NCBI GenBank assembly: GCA_964019695.1
Contig: OZ026519.1
Coordinates: 31,091,213-31,155,212 of the forward strand
Direction: 5' to 3'
Length of the DNA stretch: 64,000 nt
Source of the DNA: Loripinus fragilis
Taxonomy: Eukaryota > Mollusca > Bivalvia > Lucinida > Lucinidae
The notes beneath the pieces were generated by a model. It was not told the DNA's origin. It saw only the letters and a program-made list of their open reading frames with translations, and did no database searches. This document shows, piece by piece, positions 1 through 12,109 of this stretch (positions are counted from its first letter, which is position 1; every line of letters begins with the position of its first letter). Both the position numbers and the translations under genes were made by a program.

Positions 1-720
1 GTGCAGTATACCACATAGCAATGACGACGTGCAAATCAACACGGCAAGATCTCTTGCTCGAATCTATACAAAATTTAGTGTGTTGCTCACGTCTGTGAAG
101 CCGCCTTAAAACTGATTTTTCACGATACTTCGTTCACAAATACCTGATTATTCTCAGTCTGTGCATGACGACTGAGTAATAATATACTGCACAACCTTTG
201 TTAATGCTAGTACCGACTAGACAAATATTCTGCTCTATTCGATGAAGCGAGCAGAATGTTAATTCTATTCTTAACTTCTAACAAAGGAAACAAACACAGT
301 TTGCATGTTGGCGCGCAAAATTTTGTATAAATTCTAATTACGTTTTCATGTTAAGTCACATCACAATGCCTCACATAGACATGACCTCTGTAATTGTTAA
401 CATTTCGACTCCAAAATCTTCAACGTACGTATTTTCCTGTCAGGTGACTTCCACCGAATTGGGCTGCATAAGTATGCCATATATCTTAAAATATGCACCT
501 GTGTGCTATTTTTCCTGCAACACTGGCGTTTAGATTAAGCTTAAATGATACTATAATAGTTGATAACACAATAGGATAAACAGTTCATACAACACGCGGT
601 ATACGTGTACTTATCTGTAGTTCTGCTTGCTTCAGGACACAATGTGTTGACTTCTAAATCGCTTTGTCAAAAACGGATGCTGTTGTATGTTTCTGATTGA
701 GCCAATACCTGCAACACTTC
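1..720. other. Unannotated AT-rich stretch
   Basis: I see no gene, RNA or clear repeat here. A 61-codon open frame near 348 has no recognisable domain and is treated as chance. Confidence 0.5.
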
Positions 721-1441
721 CTTGGAACTCGTTTCCACCTCCTGGGCAATCTCAATTTTTACCTTATACCAGATAAATACCTTTTTCCACTTCAGGGGAA
801 CTTTATGTTTCCTTTTCTTGGGAAATGACATGTGACCTATTCACCAACCGATTTTTAGAGCTCTCTTATGAGGAATGTTTGCTCTTCCCACATGAATCTA
901 CAGCTCTGATGATATATATTCTCACATTTGAAAATAATCTTCTACCAGGTAAATACCTCTTTCCCACTTCTGGGAAACTCGTTTCCACCTCCTGGGCAAT
1001 CTCGTTTATTACCTTATACCAGATAAATACATGTTTTTCCACTTCAGGGGAACTTCATGTTTCCTTTTCTTGAGAAATGACATGTGACCTATTCACCAAC
1101 CGATTTTTAGAACTCTCTTATGAGGAATGTTTGCTCTTCCCACATGAATCTACAGCTCTGATAATATATATTCTCACCTTTAAAAATAACTTTCTACCAA
1201 GTAAATACCTCTTTTCTACTTCTGGGAAACTCGTTTCCACCTCCTGGGCAATCTCAAGCATTAACTTATACCAGATAACTGCCTTTACCACTTCTGGAGA
1301 ACTGAACTTCTTGTTTCCTCTTCTGGGGAAATGACATGTGACCTAGTCACCAACCGATTTTTAGAGCTCTCTTATGAGGAATGTTTGCTCTTCCTACATA
1401 AATCTTCTGCTCCTATGATATATATTCTTACCTTTAAAATT
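721..1441. repeat. Tandem repeat, unit about 252 bp, 2.9 copies
   Basis: Three successive units align by eye. The anchor 'atgacatgtgacctattcac' recurs at 825, 1077 and, with one change, 1331. The anchor 'ctcgtttccacctcctgggc' recurs near 728, 979 and 1230. Each unit holds an open frame of roughly 66-85 codons starting MTCDL and containing NRFLELSYEEC, but the frames do not join across units and no protein family is recognised. The openness is best explained by repetition. The third unit decays after about 1440. Confidence 0.85.
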
Positions 1442-2880
1442 CCACGTTTGGGGAAATCGATTAAAACTGCAAGAGTAACTGGATATTTTAATTTTGTCTC
1501 AATACTTATAACATTGTCCATATCTGCATAGCCAACATAAGCACCACCGTTTTTCGTTTGCAGATAATTCAGAATGGAATGCAGTATTCTCTTTCAACAC
1601 TCTGACATTAGCTTTTGACGACTACATCTTTAAAAACAACTGACCCCTTTTCAAAGTTTGTATGACTCATTTTTATTCTCACAAGCTCACCTTTAGCTTA
1701 TAAGGCTCTAACATCTATTCTACTGTGGATGCAGCGATATCTGCTCCTACCCTCTGATAACTTTATGTTTCTAATTGAAATCTCCTTTCTTTGATTGCCT
1801 TTTAAATTTTCTCCAAGTTTAAGCTTTAACCGATTGAGAGTGTATGTTTTTTTTTTTTGATTTTGCAAATTTGAACATTTTCAAGCCTGTTTAAGAGTTT
1901 TTTCGTTTAGGAATTTCGGCCTCATTTCAACTTTTTCAAGCCACAGAAAAAAAACTTACCTGCCCCTTTATCGATCTCGCTTATTTTGCATAAAGCAAAT
2001 GTTGAAAATGAATACGGACAGCTACCTGTATATCTTTCATTTGACGATCTCATGATTTAGATTGATTTTATAGCAAATGCCTCGTATCTGTCTTTAGAAA
2101 ATTCAACCATCCTGCCCATGTGGGAGCCGCCATGTTAAATTAATTCATATAGTGTGCAGGGATTTTACTGTTGGAAATTAGATTTATGTTTTGCTGTTAT
2201 TTTGTATTCAAAATATACTTTAATTGCCTTTGTTATTCTAGTTTTGAATCGTGTTGGGCAATTAAACTTTTGAATATATTTAGACATAGTGATTTGCAAA
2301 CAACCCTTACATGTAGAAACAGATAGAAACTATTTTCTGTAGGGAAAGGTAGACTAAGAAATTTAAACTGGGCAGCCAATTAAATGAACGTTAATCTATG
2401 AACCAATCAAATTCTACAACTTTGTTTACTACAGTTGAGTTATTTTCTCACGTATTTAATTGTAACAAGTATAAGCATTTATATAAAAAATATGTCCTTT
2501 TATGCATTTCCCATAGCCATAACTAGCCTTGTCCAAATCTCCAAACACTGACACATTACAAGAAGTTATTACAAAGATAAGAAAACCATAACCTATAGAA
2601 TTGCATGATGAAGCTATTATATTATTTAGTTGCTTTAATTCCTTACCTACTAAAATTGACAAATTAAAGCGGATTACTCTCAAGCCTGACATATATACCA
2701 TATGATTTTACACTGTCAAAAGTATATATCAACAGCAAGGACACATTGAAAGAGAGATAGCCTCCATGTCAAGGATAAGATACATGTCATAGCCCTCAGT
2801 GCGAGTTTTTTAAAAGATTTTTGTTACGAAATTAGGGTATAATAATTTCATAACAAATTCTTTCCATGGTCTGTCCACCA
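1442..2880. other. Unannotated AT-rich stretch
   Basis: Ordinary AT-rich sequence with a poly-T run near 1848-1858. No coding or structured element could be supported. Confidence 0.5.
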
Positions 2881-2884
2881 TCTG

Positions 2885-3315
2885 TCACGTTTCTTGTAAT
2901 AATTTTTATCTTCTAAACTTTTGAACATAGTAGCATCATACTTTGTAGATCTGATGCACATATAATATGATGAAGAGGGCCCTGAGTAGTGGGCACTAGG
3001 TGACGTTTGTGTGACTGAAATCCCAAAAGTCAAGGTCAAATAATTTAATTTCTTGTAAAGGCAACACCACCTAAACTGTTGGACGTAGCAACTCCAAACT
3101 TTGCAGGTGAAAGACCACACGATGTAGAGAGTACTGGGCTACACTTCAAGACTTTGACCCAAAGGTCAAATAATTTATATACTTGTAAATGCATCTTCTT
3201 AACTGTTGAACAGCGCAACTTACAACTTTGCATGTGTTTAGGCCACGTGCCATAGAGGGTATTGGGCAACATTTTGTATGACCTTGACCCTGAGGTAAAG
3301 GTCAAAAGGTTCAAA
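2885..3315. repeat. Diverged tandem repeat, unit about 130-160 bp, 3 copies
   Basis: The phrase 'cttgtaa' followed by 'aactgttg'-like and 'aactttgca'-like blocks recurs near 2891, 3052 and 3182. Each unit ends with a TGACC/AGGTCA cluster ('caaaggtcaaataatttat' and variants at about 3022, 3153 and 3290). The units are strongly diverged, with the first the longest. It resembles in style, but not in sequence, the AGGTCA-bearing satellite at 47.2-49.4 kb. No coding role is seen. Confidence 0.7.
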
Positions 3316-4244
3316 AGTGTGTATTTGCCATGGTGTAACAGTCTGACTGCTGCATTAGTTTTTCTTAATTCTATTCTTCTGCTTTTACACTTGTAAAACT
3401 TTGAGTCTATCCATTCATTCTGTAACCTTTGTCTAAATTTGCATGAAAATTTGCGCCTTTTTTATAATGAATATTCTGCTATATTATCCAAATATGAATT
3501 TGCAAGATCTGGATTCTGGAAAATCATGAGTAATATCATCTGGCTGGCCTTTAAGGAAGCTCATTTTTAAAGTGACTTTTGTAAGACAGAATTTCATTTC
3601 ATAGGAAATTCATTTAAGTTTTTTCAACTACGAATATGAAAATGATTAAGTTATATAATAGCTGCGAATGACTACAAACTGAAATTTTGCTACGCTCAAC
3701 ATAATTTCAAATAATGTATTTTGCGCAAACTTACATTGTAAGTAAAAACTAAGTCTAAAGTCTGCTATGTACTTCGTTCTCAGAGCGGTGGCACTGCCAT
3801 TTATTGGTAGGCATCTGCGGCCAATATGCTACGAATGTACCGAGATACGTTCATGTTAAGAAAATATACGGCCTGCTAAGTAGCAAACTGCGTAAGTTTG
3901 TGCTAATTCTACTCTAAATTACGTTTATATGCGAAGGGATCCACTCATTTACGTTAAAATCAGGTCCAAGTCTTTGGTTATTTGAGGTGTGGGTGGTCCA
4001 CACTCTGGAATTTGTCCGTGTACTGGAACCGCAGGTTAATCAAATGTCATGGGATGTGAAGACAGTTGACACGAAATATCACGCAACAATGGCCAAAAAT
4101 AAGGGTAGTCAATGAGACACAAAGAAGGAAAATAAACGATAAAGCATTTTGTTTGGGTAATGTTTTTGTTGTGTTCTTGATTTTGTTTACGAAATAATCA
4201 TTGATTTGCACGTAAAGGGTCTGGCATCGCACTTAAACACTTTT
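3316..4244. other. Unannotated stretch
   Basis: No gene or definite repeat recognised. The open frames here are short and lack domains. Confidence 0.45.
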
Positions 4245-4440
4245 GATTGGCTGTTCAAGATGTGTTTTAACGCGAATTTTACGTTAAACTGCGTTCAAAA
4301 ACAAGGTCTATCGAATGGTCAACAGGTAACTGCGGTGCACTGCTGTTCAACGCGTATCGATAGTGAGATTTGATAGGACATTCAAAGTTCGCGTTGGAAA
4401 ACTAATGCGTATTCGACAAGGACAGATACGCAGTCGGTAG
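4245..4440. repeat. Dispersed repeat, copy 1 (relative at 17150-17311)
   Basis: The block with 'caacaggtaactgcggtgca', 'gttcaacgcg', 'gcgttggaaaa' and 'atgcgtattcgacaagga', ending 'cagtcggtag', aligns by eye with 17150-17311 ('gacaggtaaatgcgtttcac', 'gttcaacgca', 'gcgttgaaaa', ending 'gggcggtag'). Both copies are rich in GCGT/ACGC words and both stop at the same GGTAG edge, which suggests a shared element end. No matching opposite end was located. Confidence 0.6.
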
Positions 4441-4549
4441 TGTATATTTCAGGAGGGACAGAATTTAACCCCACGTCCACAGATATGACGAAAATTCATC
4501 ATAAAACGTTAAGAAGTGAGTTTTTGTCATTGATGCCTCGGTTACAATT

Positions 4550-4985
4550 GCCTAACGACGAGTATACGATGCCCGTACGATGTGCAAATCACCGTTTCCG
4601 TGCGACCTTCGCAGGGAGACCTTGCGATTATCGTACGGATTTACGGGCATCGTGACCTCTACGATTTTGTTTAACTCCGCACAATGACAAATTTGAAAAA
4701 ATCGTAAGCCCATAGCCCGTAGACACATCGCAGTGACATCGTACGATCCCCGTACGGGCACCGTACGGTGATCGTGAGGACAACGCAGGGTTTTAGATTG
4801 TCATTTTGGCCCAAAAATAATCGTAGACTCTTGCGATAGCCGTAGGGAGCCCGCAAGGTCGCCGCACGATGCCCTTGCAGTGCCTTTAAAATCATACGGA
4901 CATCGGACAATAATCCTGCGGTAACCCCAAGGCGATGGCACAATGATCGTGCGGGCGCCTTGCGACGTGTCAACAATTTCCAGAC
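4550..4985. repeat. Left subterminal array of element E
   Basis: Dense, mutually inverted short words such as CGTACGAT, CCGTACGG, TCGTAGG and CTTGCGA on both strands. The composition contrasts sharply with the AT-rich surroundings. Such arrays in DNA transposons are often transposase or host-protein binding regions; that role is inferred here. Confidence 0.7.
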
Positions 4986-5924
4986 GGGTATATATTGGTT
5001 ATCATTATATAGCTGTTTATTTCATTTCAATATTTGTCTTCAGGCATGTCTCTAATACCACCTCTCAGAGGGACTAAATATGGACCCAGTTCAGTTTGCG
5101 GATGGAAGCAGTCTAATCACGGCCCATAGAGTATGCTTCCATGGTAAAATTGTCTGAAGTGCTATAGAAAATATGCACCTAACGTGAAATGCATATGCAT
5201 TTTCAGTATATAAAATGCTGGTTGGGTAGGGATTTAATAAATGAGATAAGATTTATAAAAAGTCTAGATGTATTTTGTGATTTATAACTCTGGGATGTGA
5301 ATTTGAGTATTATTTCAAGGAATAAAATGTATGTGTCTCGTAGTGAGAACACGTGACTAGTTCGAACATTGACATTTGAATGTATGAATGTTCTACAAAA
5401 TGTATTTTACTGAAAACGAATGGCAAATGTGCTGACCAGGCTGGGTGGAAGAAAGCGCATTCTGGTCAGTACCTTTGTTATTCGCATGCAACGACTTCAT
5501 TTTTGCTTATGACGAAATTTTATGTGCTGCTGGCCGTAGAGTACCTTTTGGTGATTAAACTGAACAAAACCATAATAAGCGTTTTGGTCTACGCTGAATC
5601 AACGAGACGATACACTTAAAGCACCTTTATATTTTCAATTAAAGTGATACTTTTCCAATTATAAAAGTGAAATATAAAAAAGGGGTTGTTGCAATAGGTT
5701 GTGACTTAAATTTTATGAAAACTGCAACACTTAAAATTGACATTAAAATATATACAAACGTATCACGATGTTCCATACCTTGGGACCATGTTCAACTAAA
5801 AACACTAGCCTCAATAGCACGATTTTTGATCACATGAATTTGAAACACAGTTCAAATGGAATCCAAAAATGAACATGGATGGCCGTTTAAATCCATGCAC
5901 TGAATTACACGACAATTGCACAGT

Positions 5925-6210
5925 CAGCGTACCGACTCCTTGCGACTTCCGCAAGGTCATCGTACGGGCATCGTGCGATTTATATAGGGAGGTCGTGAAG
6001 ATAACACGATGATTGTACGATAACTTTGCGGTTGTCGTACGATATCCGCAAGGTCTCTGTAGGGTTTTGTCCTAGTTTGCCGCCGAAGAAATCGTATGGT
6101 GATCGTAAGCAATGTAAACACATACGTCGTAGCTTACAGCCCCCTACGATGTCGAAAAAATCGTAGGGAAAATCGTAGACAAATAAGTCGTAGGACGACC
6201 GTAGCAAAAG
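5925..6210. repeat. Right subterminal array of element E
   Basis: The same word family as the left array (CGTACGAT, CGTAGGG, TTGCGG) in opposite overall orientation, ending at the right terminal inverted repeat. Confidence 0.7.
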
Positions 6211-6224
6211 TAACCGAGGCATGA

Positions 6225-6720
6225 TATATCACATGTTACTTGTATAAGGTAACTCAACATTATAACGCTAATAAAACAAGGTTAATAGGTGCCCAACCGG
6301 CAATCGACCCTGGTCCTCTGGTTCCAAAGTCTGACATGCTAATCATTGGTCGTGCGCGGCTCAAAATAACCGTACATATTGGACAGATTATCCTAGCATC
6401 GGCGATATTCGTATTCGCAAACAAGGTAAAAAAAGGGGAAATTGTGTACATTGTATGTGATTTCGTCTGATCTATTTACTTGTATTTGGTATTTAGACAA
6501 ACAGTTCTGATAAAGAGTCAATAGATATTTCGAACACGTTTTAGTTACTTTATCTTGTCAAGAAAATGTGAAATTGTTCATCTGACATAAGAGTTTCTAT
6601 AAAACTGTATTGATCCGAAATCGTAAATGGTCGAAATACAAGATCCAGACAACATACTTTGTTTTCAACCGCAGGGAAATCTGCGCATGGAAATTAGCCA
6701 CACTAGTCATTAAAGAAATC
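6225..6720. other. Unannotated stretch
   Basis: Nothing recognised. The open frames on both strands at 6240-6470 overlap and have no domain. Confidence 0.45.
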
Positions 6721-6721
6721 A

Positions 6722-7170
6722 TAAGTAAGTAAGAGTGCAAAGATCAGGAATCGATACAATCAAATACCACACCTGACCAAGGATACCAAAGGGAAAGTGA
6801 CAAACCTGCAATGAGACACCACACTAGAGCCAAGAGGTAAGCTCTTTCCCAGTAGGTGGCCACAAGGTATAAATGAACAGACGTGCACAACGGCATAACA
6901 AACACATGGCAGAATATTATAAATGAGCCACAAAAAGAAGTACCGCCTTGGAACGGTCAGTAAAAAATATTTTGCTGGAGGGCATAAACTAGATTCACGG
7001 CGCCAACCTCGCCCGTAATTCTAATGTGGACAAAGACACATTTGGGTAAGTGACAAAACACAACACATACAACAGCCAAGTGGGCAGCCCTTTCCCAGCA
7101 GGTGACCACGTGGCTGCAAGGAATATATATGACCAGCGTCCAATTTATGGGAAATCGACAGAGTAGAATC
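6722..7170 (-). mobile_element. 3' tail fragment of the YLDD-type retroelement
   Basis: Reading the plus strand, the order is 'aagtaagagtgcaaagatca', a block with 'cctgac', 'ctctttcccag' and 'ccgccttggaacggtcagta', a 'ggcgccaacctcgccc' block, and then a second 'ccctttcccagcaggtgacc' block. It matches, in the same orientation, the 3' UTR of the longer copy at 60985-62620. No coding part remains, so it is 5'-truncated. The repeated block shows that the 3' UTR carries an internal duplication of roughly 230-260 bp, as in the plus-strand copy at 54400-55640. Confidence 0.8.
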
Positions 7171-7194
7171 TGAAAGGCCATTATTTTGTAGTTA

Positions 7195-7300
7195 ACATTT
7201 TATCGCATGGCAAATAATGCTAATAACCCCACCTTTGTCTTTGCATGAATCCAAATTAATTAACATGAAATGAAGAATTGGAGATGCACCATGATGTATA
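7195..7300. repeat. Short dispersed repeat X, copy 1
   Basis: 'aatgctaataaccccacctt' and 'catgaaatgaagaattggag' recur at 7885-7975 as 'gatgctaatagcccccatct' and 'cacgaaatgaaggattggag', in the same orientation. The function is unknown. Confidence 0.6.
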
Positions 7301-7499
7301 GAAATGAATATATACTGAACAGCAAATTTAAGAAATGCATATTTTGACTATTATGTTTTTGTTTAAAATGGACTTTACAAAATAATCTAATGCTATATAA
7401 GGTACCAATGATAACAGGGCCACGTGTTTTAAACCTTTGCATCTTGCATGTAAACGGTTGGCTTTTCAGAGTAAATCTAGTAAAGGGAGATAACTATGG

Positions 7500-7600
7500 G
7501 CGTTATTAAATAATTAATACTTCGACGTTTCGCGAAAATAAAACTCTCGCGAAAATTTCCGAATTTACAGTAAATTTGGAGGAAGTACTGTACAATACCA
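7500..7600. repeat. 'Cgcgaaaat' dispersed repeat fragment
   Basis: Contains 'gtttcgcgaaaataaaact' and 'tctcgcgaaaatttcc'. A related, longer stretch with 'ttcgcgaaaataaaccctc' lies at 49430-49580. Probably a small MITE-like family; its ends are not defined. Confidence 0.5.
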
Positions 7601-7674
7601 ACATTTTCATGTTTCGCTAGTATTAAAGGCCAAATATTCTCAACACAAAAATGCAAGGGAATATGGCAACAACA

Positions 7675-7840
7675 AGTTTTGCAATCATCTTGATTGGGAA
7701 GAGGGAGCTAGTTGCTTTATTGTCTTCCTGATGTATGTGATTGTGACTCATAGCGTTCTTTGACTCATCTTCACAGTGCCGTGCGTTGGTCTGCAGTGTG
7801 TGATTGTGGTATTTCCTGATCATACTCACTTGTTCATTTC
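7675..7840 (-). repeat. Retroelement-tail family L, copy 1 (minus)
   Basis: The complement reads 'agtgagtatgatcaggaaat', then 'cacactgcagaccaacg', 'catcaggaagacaataaagc' and 'atcaagatgattgc'. The same order occurs on the plus strand at 8643-8756, 32165-32335 and 56296-56460. The edge carries an AGTGAGT repeat, reminiscent of the AAGTAAGT edge of the YLDD retroelement tails, so it may be the 3' UTR of a related retroelement. Confidence 0.7.
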
Positions 7841-7884
7841 CTAAAAGTACATTACTCACTTGTTTTGTTCATAACAGTATATTA

Positions 7885-7975
7885 CTGAGCTCATGATAGA
7901 TGATGCTAATAGCCCCCATCTCTGTTTTTGCAAGATTCTAATTAACACGAAATGAAGGATTGGAGACACACCCGG
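7885..7975. repeat. Short dispersed repeat X, copy 2
   Basis: See the copy at 7195-7300. Same orientation and similar length, with perhaps a fifth of bases different by eye. Confidence 0.6.
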
Positions 7976-8072
7976 ATATTGAAATATATAGATAAAAAGG
8001 AACCACTTTTCGACCTGTACTGCATTGGTCGTCGTCAATATCAGTGCTACTTGAACATTCTTTTTTGTGATG

Positions 8073-8210
8073 TCTCAGTGGCGCAGTTGGTAGCGTCGAT
8101 GGCTGGTGTAGATCTAGGCGGTTTTGTCGAGGTAGTGGGTTCGAATCTCGTTAGGGACTAAATTGGTGCCGTCACTAGGTCGTGGGTTCGAATCTCGCTA
8201 GGGACGAAAT
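8073..8210 (+). repeat. tRNA-derived SINE-like sequence
   Basis: A tRNA-like head shows an A box 'tggcgcagttggtagcg' at 8079-8095 and a B box 'gggttcgaatc' at 8137-8147. The 5' GTCTC can pair with the 3' GGGAC (8154-8158) as an acceptor-like stem. A second B box with the same context (from about 8184, 'gggttcgaatctcgctaggg') follows within 50 bp. The duplicated B box, the lack of a clean anticodon arm and the repeat-rich surroundings favour a SINE or tRNA relic over a working tRNA gene. Confidence 0.6.
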
Positions 8211-8289
8211 AGTTCAGCTCAGTTGATTCACTATATCTCTGTTTTATTTGTTTGATTTGCTTCAACACGTCCCATCAATATTCTTTCAG

Positions 8290-8445
8290 TTATGTAGGGA
8301 CGGGTCATTTTGAGTTGAACCAGTACTTAGCTAGGATAAATGTGTTTTGCTCAAGGACACAATGCAGTGACGCCAATGATGCTCAACCCGCGACCCTCCG
8401 GTCTCGAGTCAGACAATTTACCACTAAGCCACTGCTTTCCAATAT
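8290..8445 (-). repeat. tRNA-derived SINE-like sequence (minus)
   Basis: On the complement, 'agtggcttagtggtaaa' resembles an A box and 'gtcgcgggttgagc' a B box, about 35 bp apart, followed by a 'ccttgagcaaaacacattt' body. This architecture is common in animal tRNA-derived SINEs. A divergent A box and a non-canonical B box make it unlikely to be a tRNA gene. Confidence 0.55.
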
Positions 8446-8642
8446 AGCGCAGTGCCTGTAGATAAACATGACAGTGACAAAACATCAACCCACCCCCCCC
8501 CTGACCCATTAGCCGGCCCCTTAGGTGAGGTCGAAGTTCAAATATTCAAATTTTGCAATAACTAAGTCATTTTGCCAAAATTTAGCATGCAGAAAGAGGT
8601 ACAATATATATGAATACAATCGAACAGGACTTAAAAATAGTA

Positions 8643-8756
8643 AGTGAGTATGATCAGGAAATACCACAATCACAAACTGCAGACAACCCCGTGGCACCGC
8701 GAGGAAGAGCCGCTCAACCATCACGAGACACCAGGAAGACAAATTAAGCTCAAATT
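8643..8756 (+). repeat. Retroelement-tail family L, copy 2
   Basis: Reads 'agtgagtatgatcaggaaat', 'gcagacaaccccgtggcacc', 'gaggaagagccgc' and 'caccaggaagacaaatta'. It is inverted relative to the copy at 7675-7840. Confidence 0.7.
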
Positions 8757-8759
8757 CCT

Positions 8760-10980
8760 GGGTCTGATTAACTGGGTGGACTCAGAGGTAGGGCGGAGGC
8801 AAAAATAAACTTTTTTAGAATGTGGTTATGTTTGCATATCAAATTAAAGGGAATGACGCATGCAGCAACATGTTAGCAAATATTTTGCCTATAGATACAT
8901 CCTCGTTACCAGGGTATGGGGTCAAAATGTATCAAATAACAAAAGCTTAATCAGTACCCTTTACCTAGAATGCTTGTCTGTGTTTTGATAAAGTTGGTTG
9001 TAAAAAGTTTATTTGGCATTGAATTTCAAAAGTCTGACCAATATGATGTCCAAACTATGACGGCGGTGTCACAATAGACAATTATTTGTTTTCGGTGTAA
9101 CATGTAATATATGTGGATATTTAAAATGTTTTGCCAGGGACCTTTTCCTAAGGCCAGTTGGACTGACAGTTGTGCAAGTTTTAGGAGAAAATATTTGTGT
9201 AAGTCTCCTTGAGCCAAAAGTAATAATAGAGCCTATAATGTTTATAAAGCTATGTTCGGGTCTCAAAAATCAAAGAACAGTATATGAGTATGTAAGCATT
9301 TTGTTTCAATCAAGTATATGTCGAATAGGTCATTTTTTTCAAAGACCGAGTATATGATTGGGGTAGGTTTAAAATAAGTGGCTCGCAAAATTACCCCCCA
9401 AGTTACCCCCCCCCCCTCCCCCAAGAGAATATTTATTGACAGTTAAAAATCTAAATGTTAACAAGCCAGTATTACTTGATGATATTTTTGTGTGTTTGTA
9501 TTAAGGACATAAGAGAACCACTATACCCTTAAAGTGCTGTCATTGTGTGTTAATTGCAGTCAAAACGCATTCAAAAAGAAGGTTATAGCAAACAACCAAC
9601 GAGTTGATGCCGCGAAGCGGAAACAAGGAGGGTTGGTTGCTGTTACGATAACAGGCGCTGTTCTGTTCTGCTCATCTGCAGTGCGAGAGCCTGATTTCCA
9701 TTCTGTTGCCAAGTTCCGGTATCTATATGGTGTTGATTAGGTCGAACTAAGCACCTTATTCTACCGTTGAAAAATGTGCCGTGATCATTTAAGATAACGA
9801 CAAAACACAAAAATTAAGTTGAATAGCGAAAATATAATTTTTATTGATATTTAAGTATGATTTTAGCCATAAGACTGAGAGATTTGTTCGATCACCAAGA
9901 GCTTGAACGTTAATGATAGCTCTTTCAAGTGGCTGCGTGATTACTATGACGTGACGTCACAATTCTTATAATATTACGTTACAAAGTGACGTGCCAAACA
10001 CCAACTGTCGCATGCACCGTCTTGCCTTTGAAAGAGGCAATCAAACTACGTTTTATACACAGGCTTAAAGATATTCAACGGGGACTTCCTTCCAAATAGC
10101 TTGCAGCTTTAATTAACAGCTAAATGTGATTTCATTATACTCAGAGAGAGGTTTAAAGTCAGCTTTTTACTCACTAAAGTATCCACTTACATGAATACCG
10201 CATTACTGTGCTATCCGGTTGGTTGCCCATTGCCTATTTCATATTATTTTAATAACAGTTTTTACTTCTGAAATTATCCTGAACTGATTTTGTCACTTAA
10301 ATATGAAGCTTTGTATCTGCTTAACATGATTTTTGTGAGTTGAGCGATAGTCAATACAGCGACCGAGTTATGCTTAAAAAAGAAATTTTCAATACATAAA
10401 GGATTAAAAGCACTTTTTATTTATGTACATGAACTAATAAATTAAAATTGTACAAAATTAGGATATATGTTAATCTATACTCACTTCAAAACATCTACGT
10501 AACTTGAATGCGCGACTTTAAATCTTCCTCGAAACAAGTACACATCTGGGACAGTGCAAATCGTGCAAATTAGAGAACCCACATCTGGCAAGAGCGGTAT
10601 TTTTATGGTTGTTCGAAGTACATTTATCAACAATAATGTCTGTAAGTATGGCGAAATTTCTTTAAGAACTGAGTTGTCTAGGATCTTGAAAGATTTGCTA
10701 TGCAACTGCCAGCGAAAAGCAAATTCTGGATTAAACCTGCCAGTTTGAGTTTATTACTAGTAGATGAAAAATCTTTTTGAGGCAAATGCTAGATGAGTTG
10801 ACTTTTGACTGATTCAGAAGCAGATATGATTTGTCTGCATGGTTGGAGCAAAGTAGTTACCCTCATAATGAGTCCACAAAGTTGGTCAATCTCCAGAGTT
10901 TGCATTAGCATATTTTAAATAAAACCTGATCAATTGTCTAAATGTGTACTATACTGTATATATTGTAAAACAATTACAAT
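8760..10980. other. Unannotated stretch
   Basis: No gene recognised. Poly-C tracts occur at 9395-9420 (and just before this block near 8492-8501). The short open frames show no domain. Confidence 0.5.
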
Positions 10981-10982
10981 AT

Positions 10983-11510
10983 AGGGTACACCTCGGACCC
11001 AGTATACCGGGACTGGCCACTGACATACTGGTAAATGTGTATATTGAAAATATGTTGTCTTGGCTGTGCTTTCAAAACTAACGAATGTTAAAGTTATGAT
11101 TTAATAATCATATCTCCATTATTTTTCTGCATATCTGTGATTTTTCTTCATAAAGCAATGACTCAATGTATTATCTTAAAGACTATTGTATATTTATTGA
11201 AAGTTTATTCGACTTTATGAACATCAGAAAGAAACAAAGGTGACCTTTTCAGCTATTTTCGGCATTTTTAGCCTAAAATCGTCAGAAATCCACCTAAAAA
11301 AGATGATAAAACTTCAATCTTACTTACTGTTACTTGTAATATTTTTAACTTCGCATACCGCCAACAACTTCTTACAATCTCAGGTATTATTTAGGATCAA
11401 TTTTATTGGCTGTAGTACTTTGAAATAGCATTAGAATGAAGCCACGACAACATATCTTTGTATTCCCATTAGTGACCAGTCCAGTTATACTGGGTCCAAG
11501 GTTAACTTGA
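10983..11510. mobile_element. Inverted-repeat element I (MITE-like)
   Basis: The left arm 'cggacccagtataccgggac' with 'tggccactga' (10994-11023) is matched, inverted, by 'agtgaccagtccagttatac' with 'tgggtccaag' (11471-11500). The core is AT-rich, has no domain and contains a 62-codon open frame of no recognised identity. The ends and any target duplication are not resolved by eye. Confidence 0.6.
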
Positions 11511-11514
11511 GCAC

Positions 11515-12105
11515 AAGGTATCCATCAGAAATCATTAACAAATTTAAAAATCCTTACTTAAAAATAATTATTTATTTGGAAAAGATACACCTTATTACAT
11601 CCCAAATAAGATTAAGATATTTTGTGATAAAATAAAATGTGTCTTAATATCTTGCTGATATTAGGTTTGGCATGTTTTGAATTCCATTTGATGCACAAAG
11701 ATTAAAAAAAGTTCTCAAAAAAATTAATTCTGCCAGGTCTTCAAAATGACGAAGTAATTAATTTAAATGATGCCAAAGAATTGTGCATGATACTCTTATT
11801 ATTGAATCTGTACGTGGCTGTATTTACAATATGGAAATTAGCATCTAGAAATATGGGTTTTAGACGTTTGCTTACATTAACATTTTGACACATTAAATAT
11901 GCTCTAGACTGACTGGCTCATTGAACGCGTTATGCATCAACCGTTTGAAATATATTGATATAAAGGTGACTGGTCAATACTCAGAGTTCGCGGTACATCT
12001 CTACCTGTTTGCTTCTTCATTGTTATTTAATGGCTCTTTCATCAATGTTTGATATTGTCGATATGAAAGTTTATTTAACATGATTTCTGGGTTACAAACC
12101 AGTAC
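11515..12105. other. Unannotated AT-rich stretch
   Basis: Nothing recognised. Confidence 0.5.
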
Positions 12106-12109
12106 TAAG

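Larger units (their letters stand above)
4534..6221. mobile_element. Non-autonomous inverted-repeat transposon (element E) with CG-rich subterminal arrays
   Basis: The left end 'tgcctcggttac' (4534-4545) is matched by its exact complement 'gtaaccgaggca' at 6210-6221. TGA flanks both ends (4531-4533 and 6222-6224), consistent with a 3-bp target duplication. Inside each end lie arrays of short CG-rich words built on CGTACGAT, ATCGTACGG and CCGTACG (about 4550-4985 and 5925-6210). The core, 4990-5920, is plain AT-rich sequence. A 79-codon open frame at 5380-5619 has no recognised domain and no transposase is visible. A 3-bp duplication suggests PIF/Harbinger-like or a similar superfamily, but this is not proven. 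Confidence 0.75.

Noticed and set aside
8073..8158. Functional tRNA gene
   Set aside because: A and B boxes and a short acceptor stem are present, but the anticodon arm is not clean and the B box is duplicated nearby, as in SINEs.
9960..10000. CRE-like TGACGTCA as a promoter
   Set aside because: A single short palindrome with no gene nearby; similar motifs recur in element J as repeat sequence.
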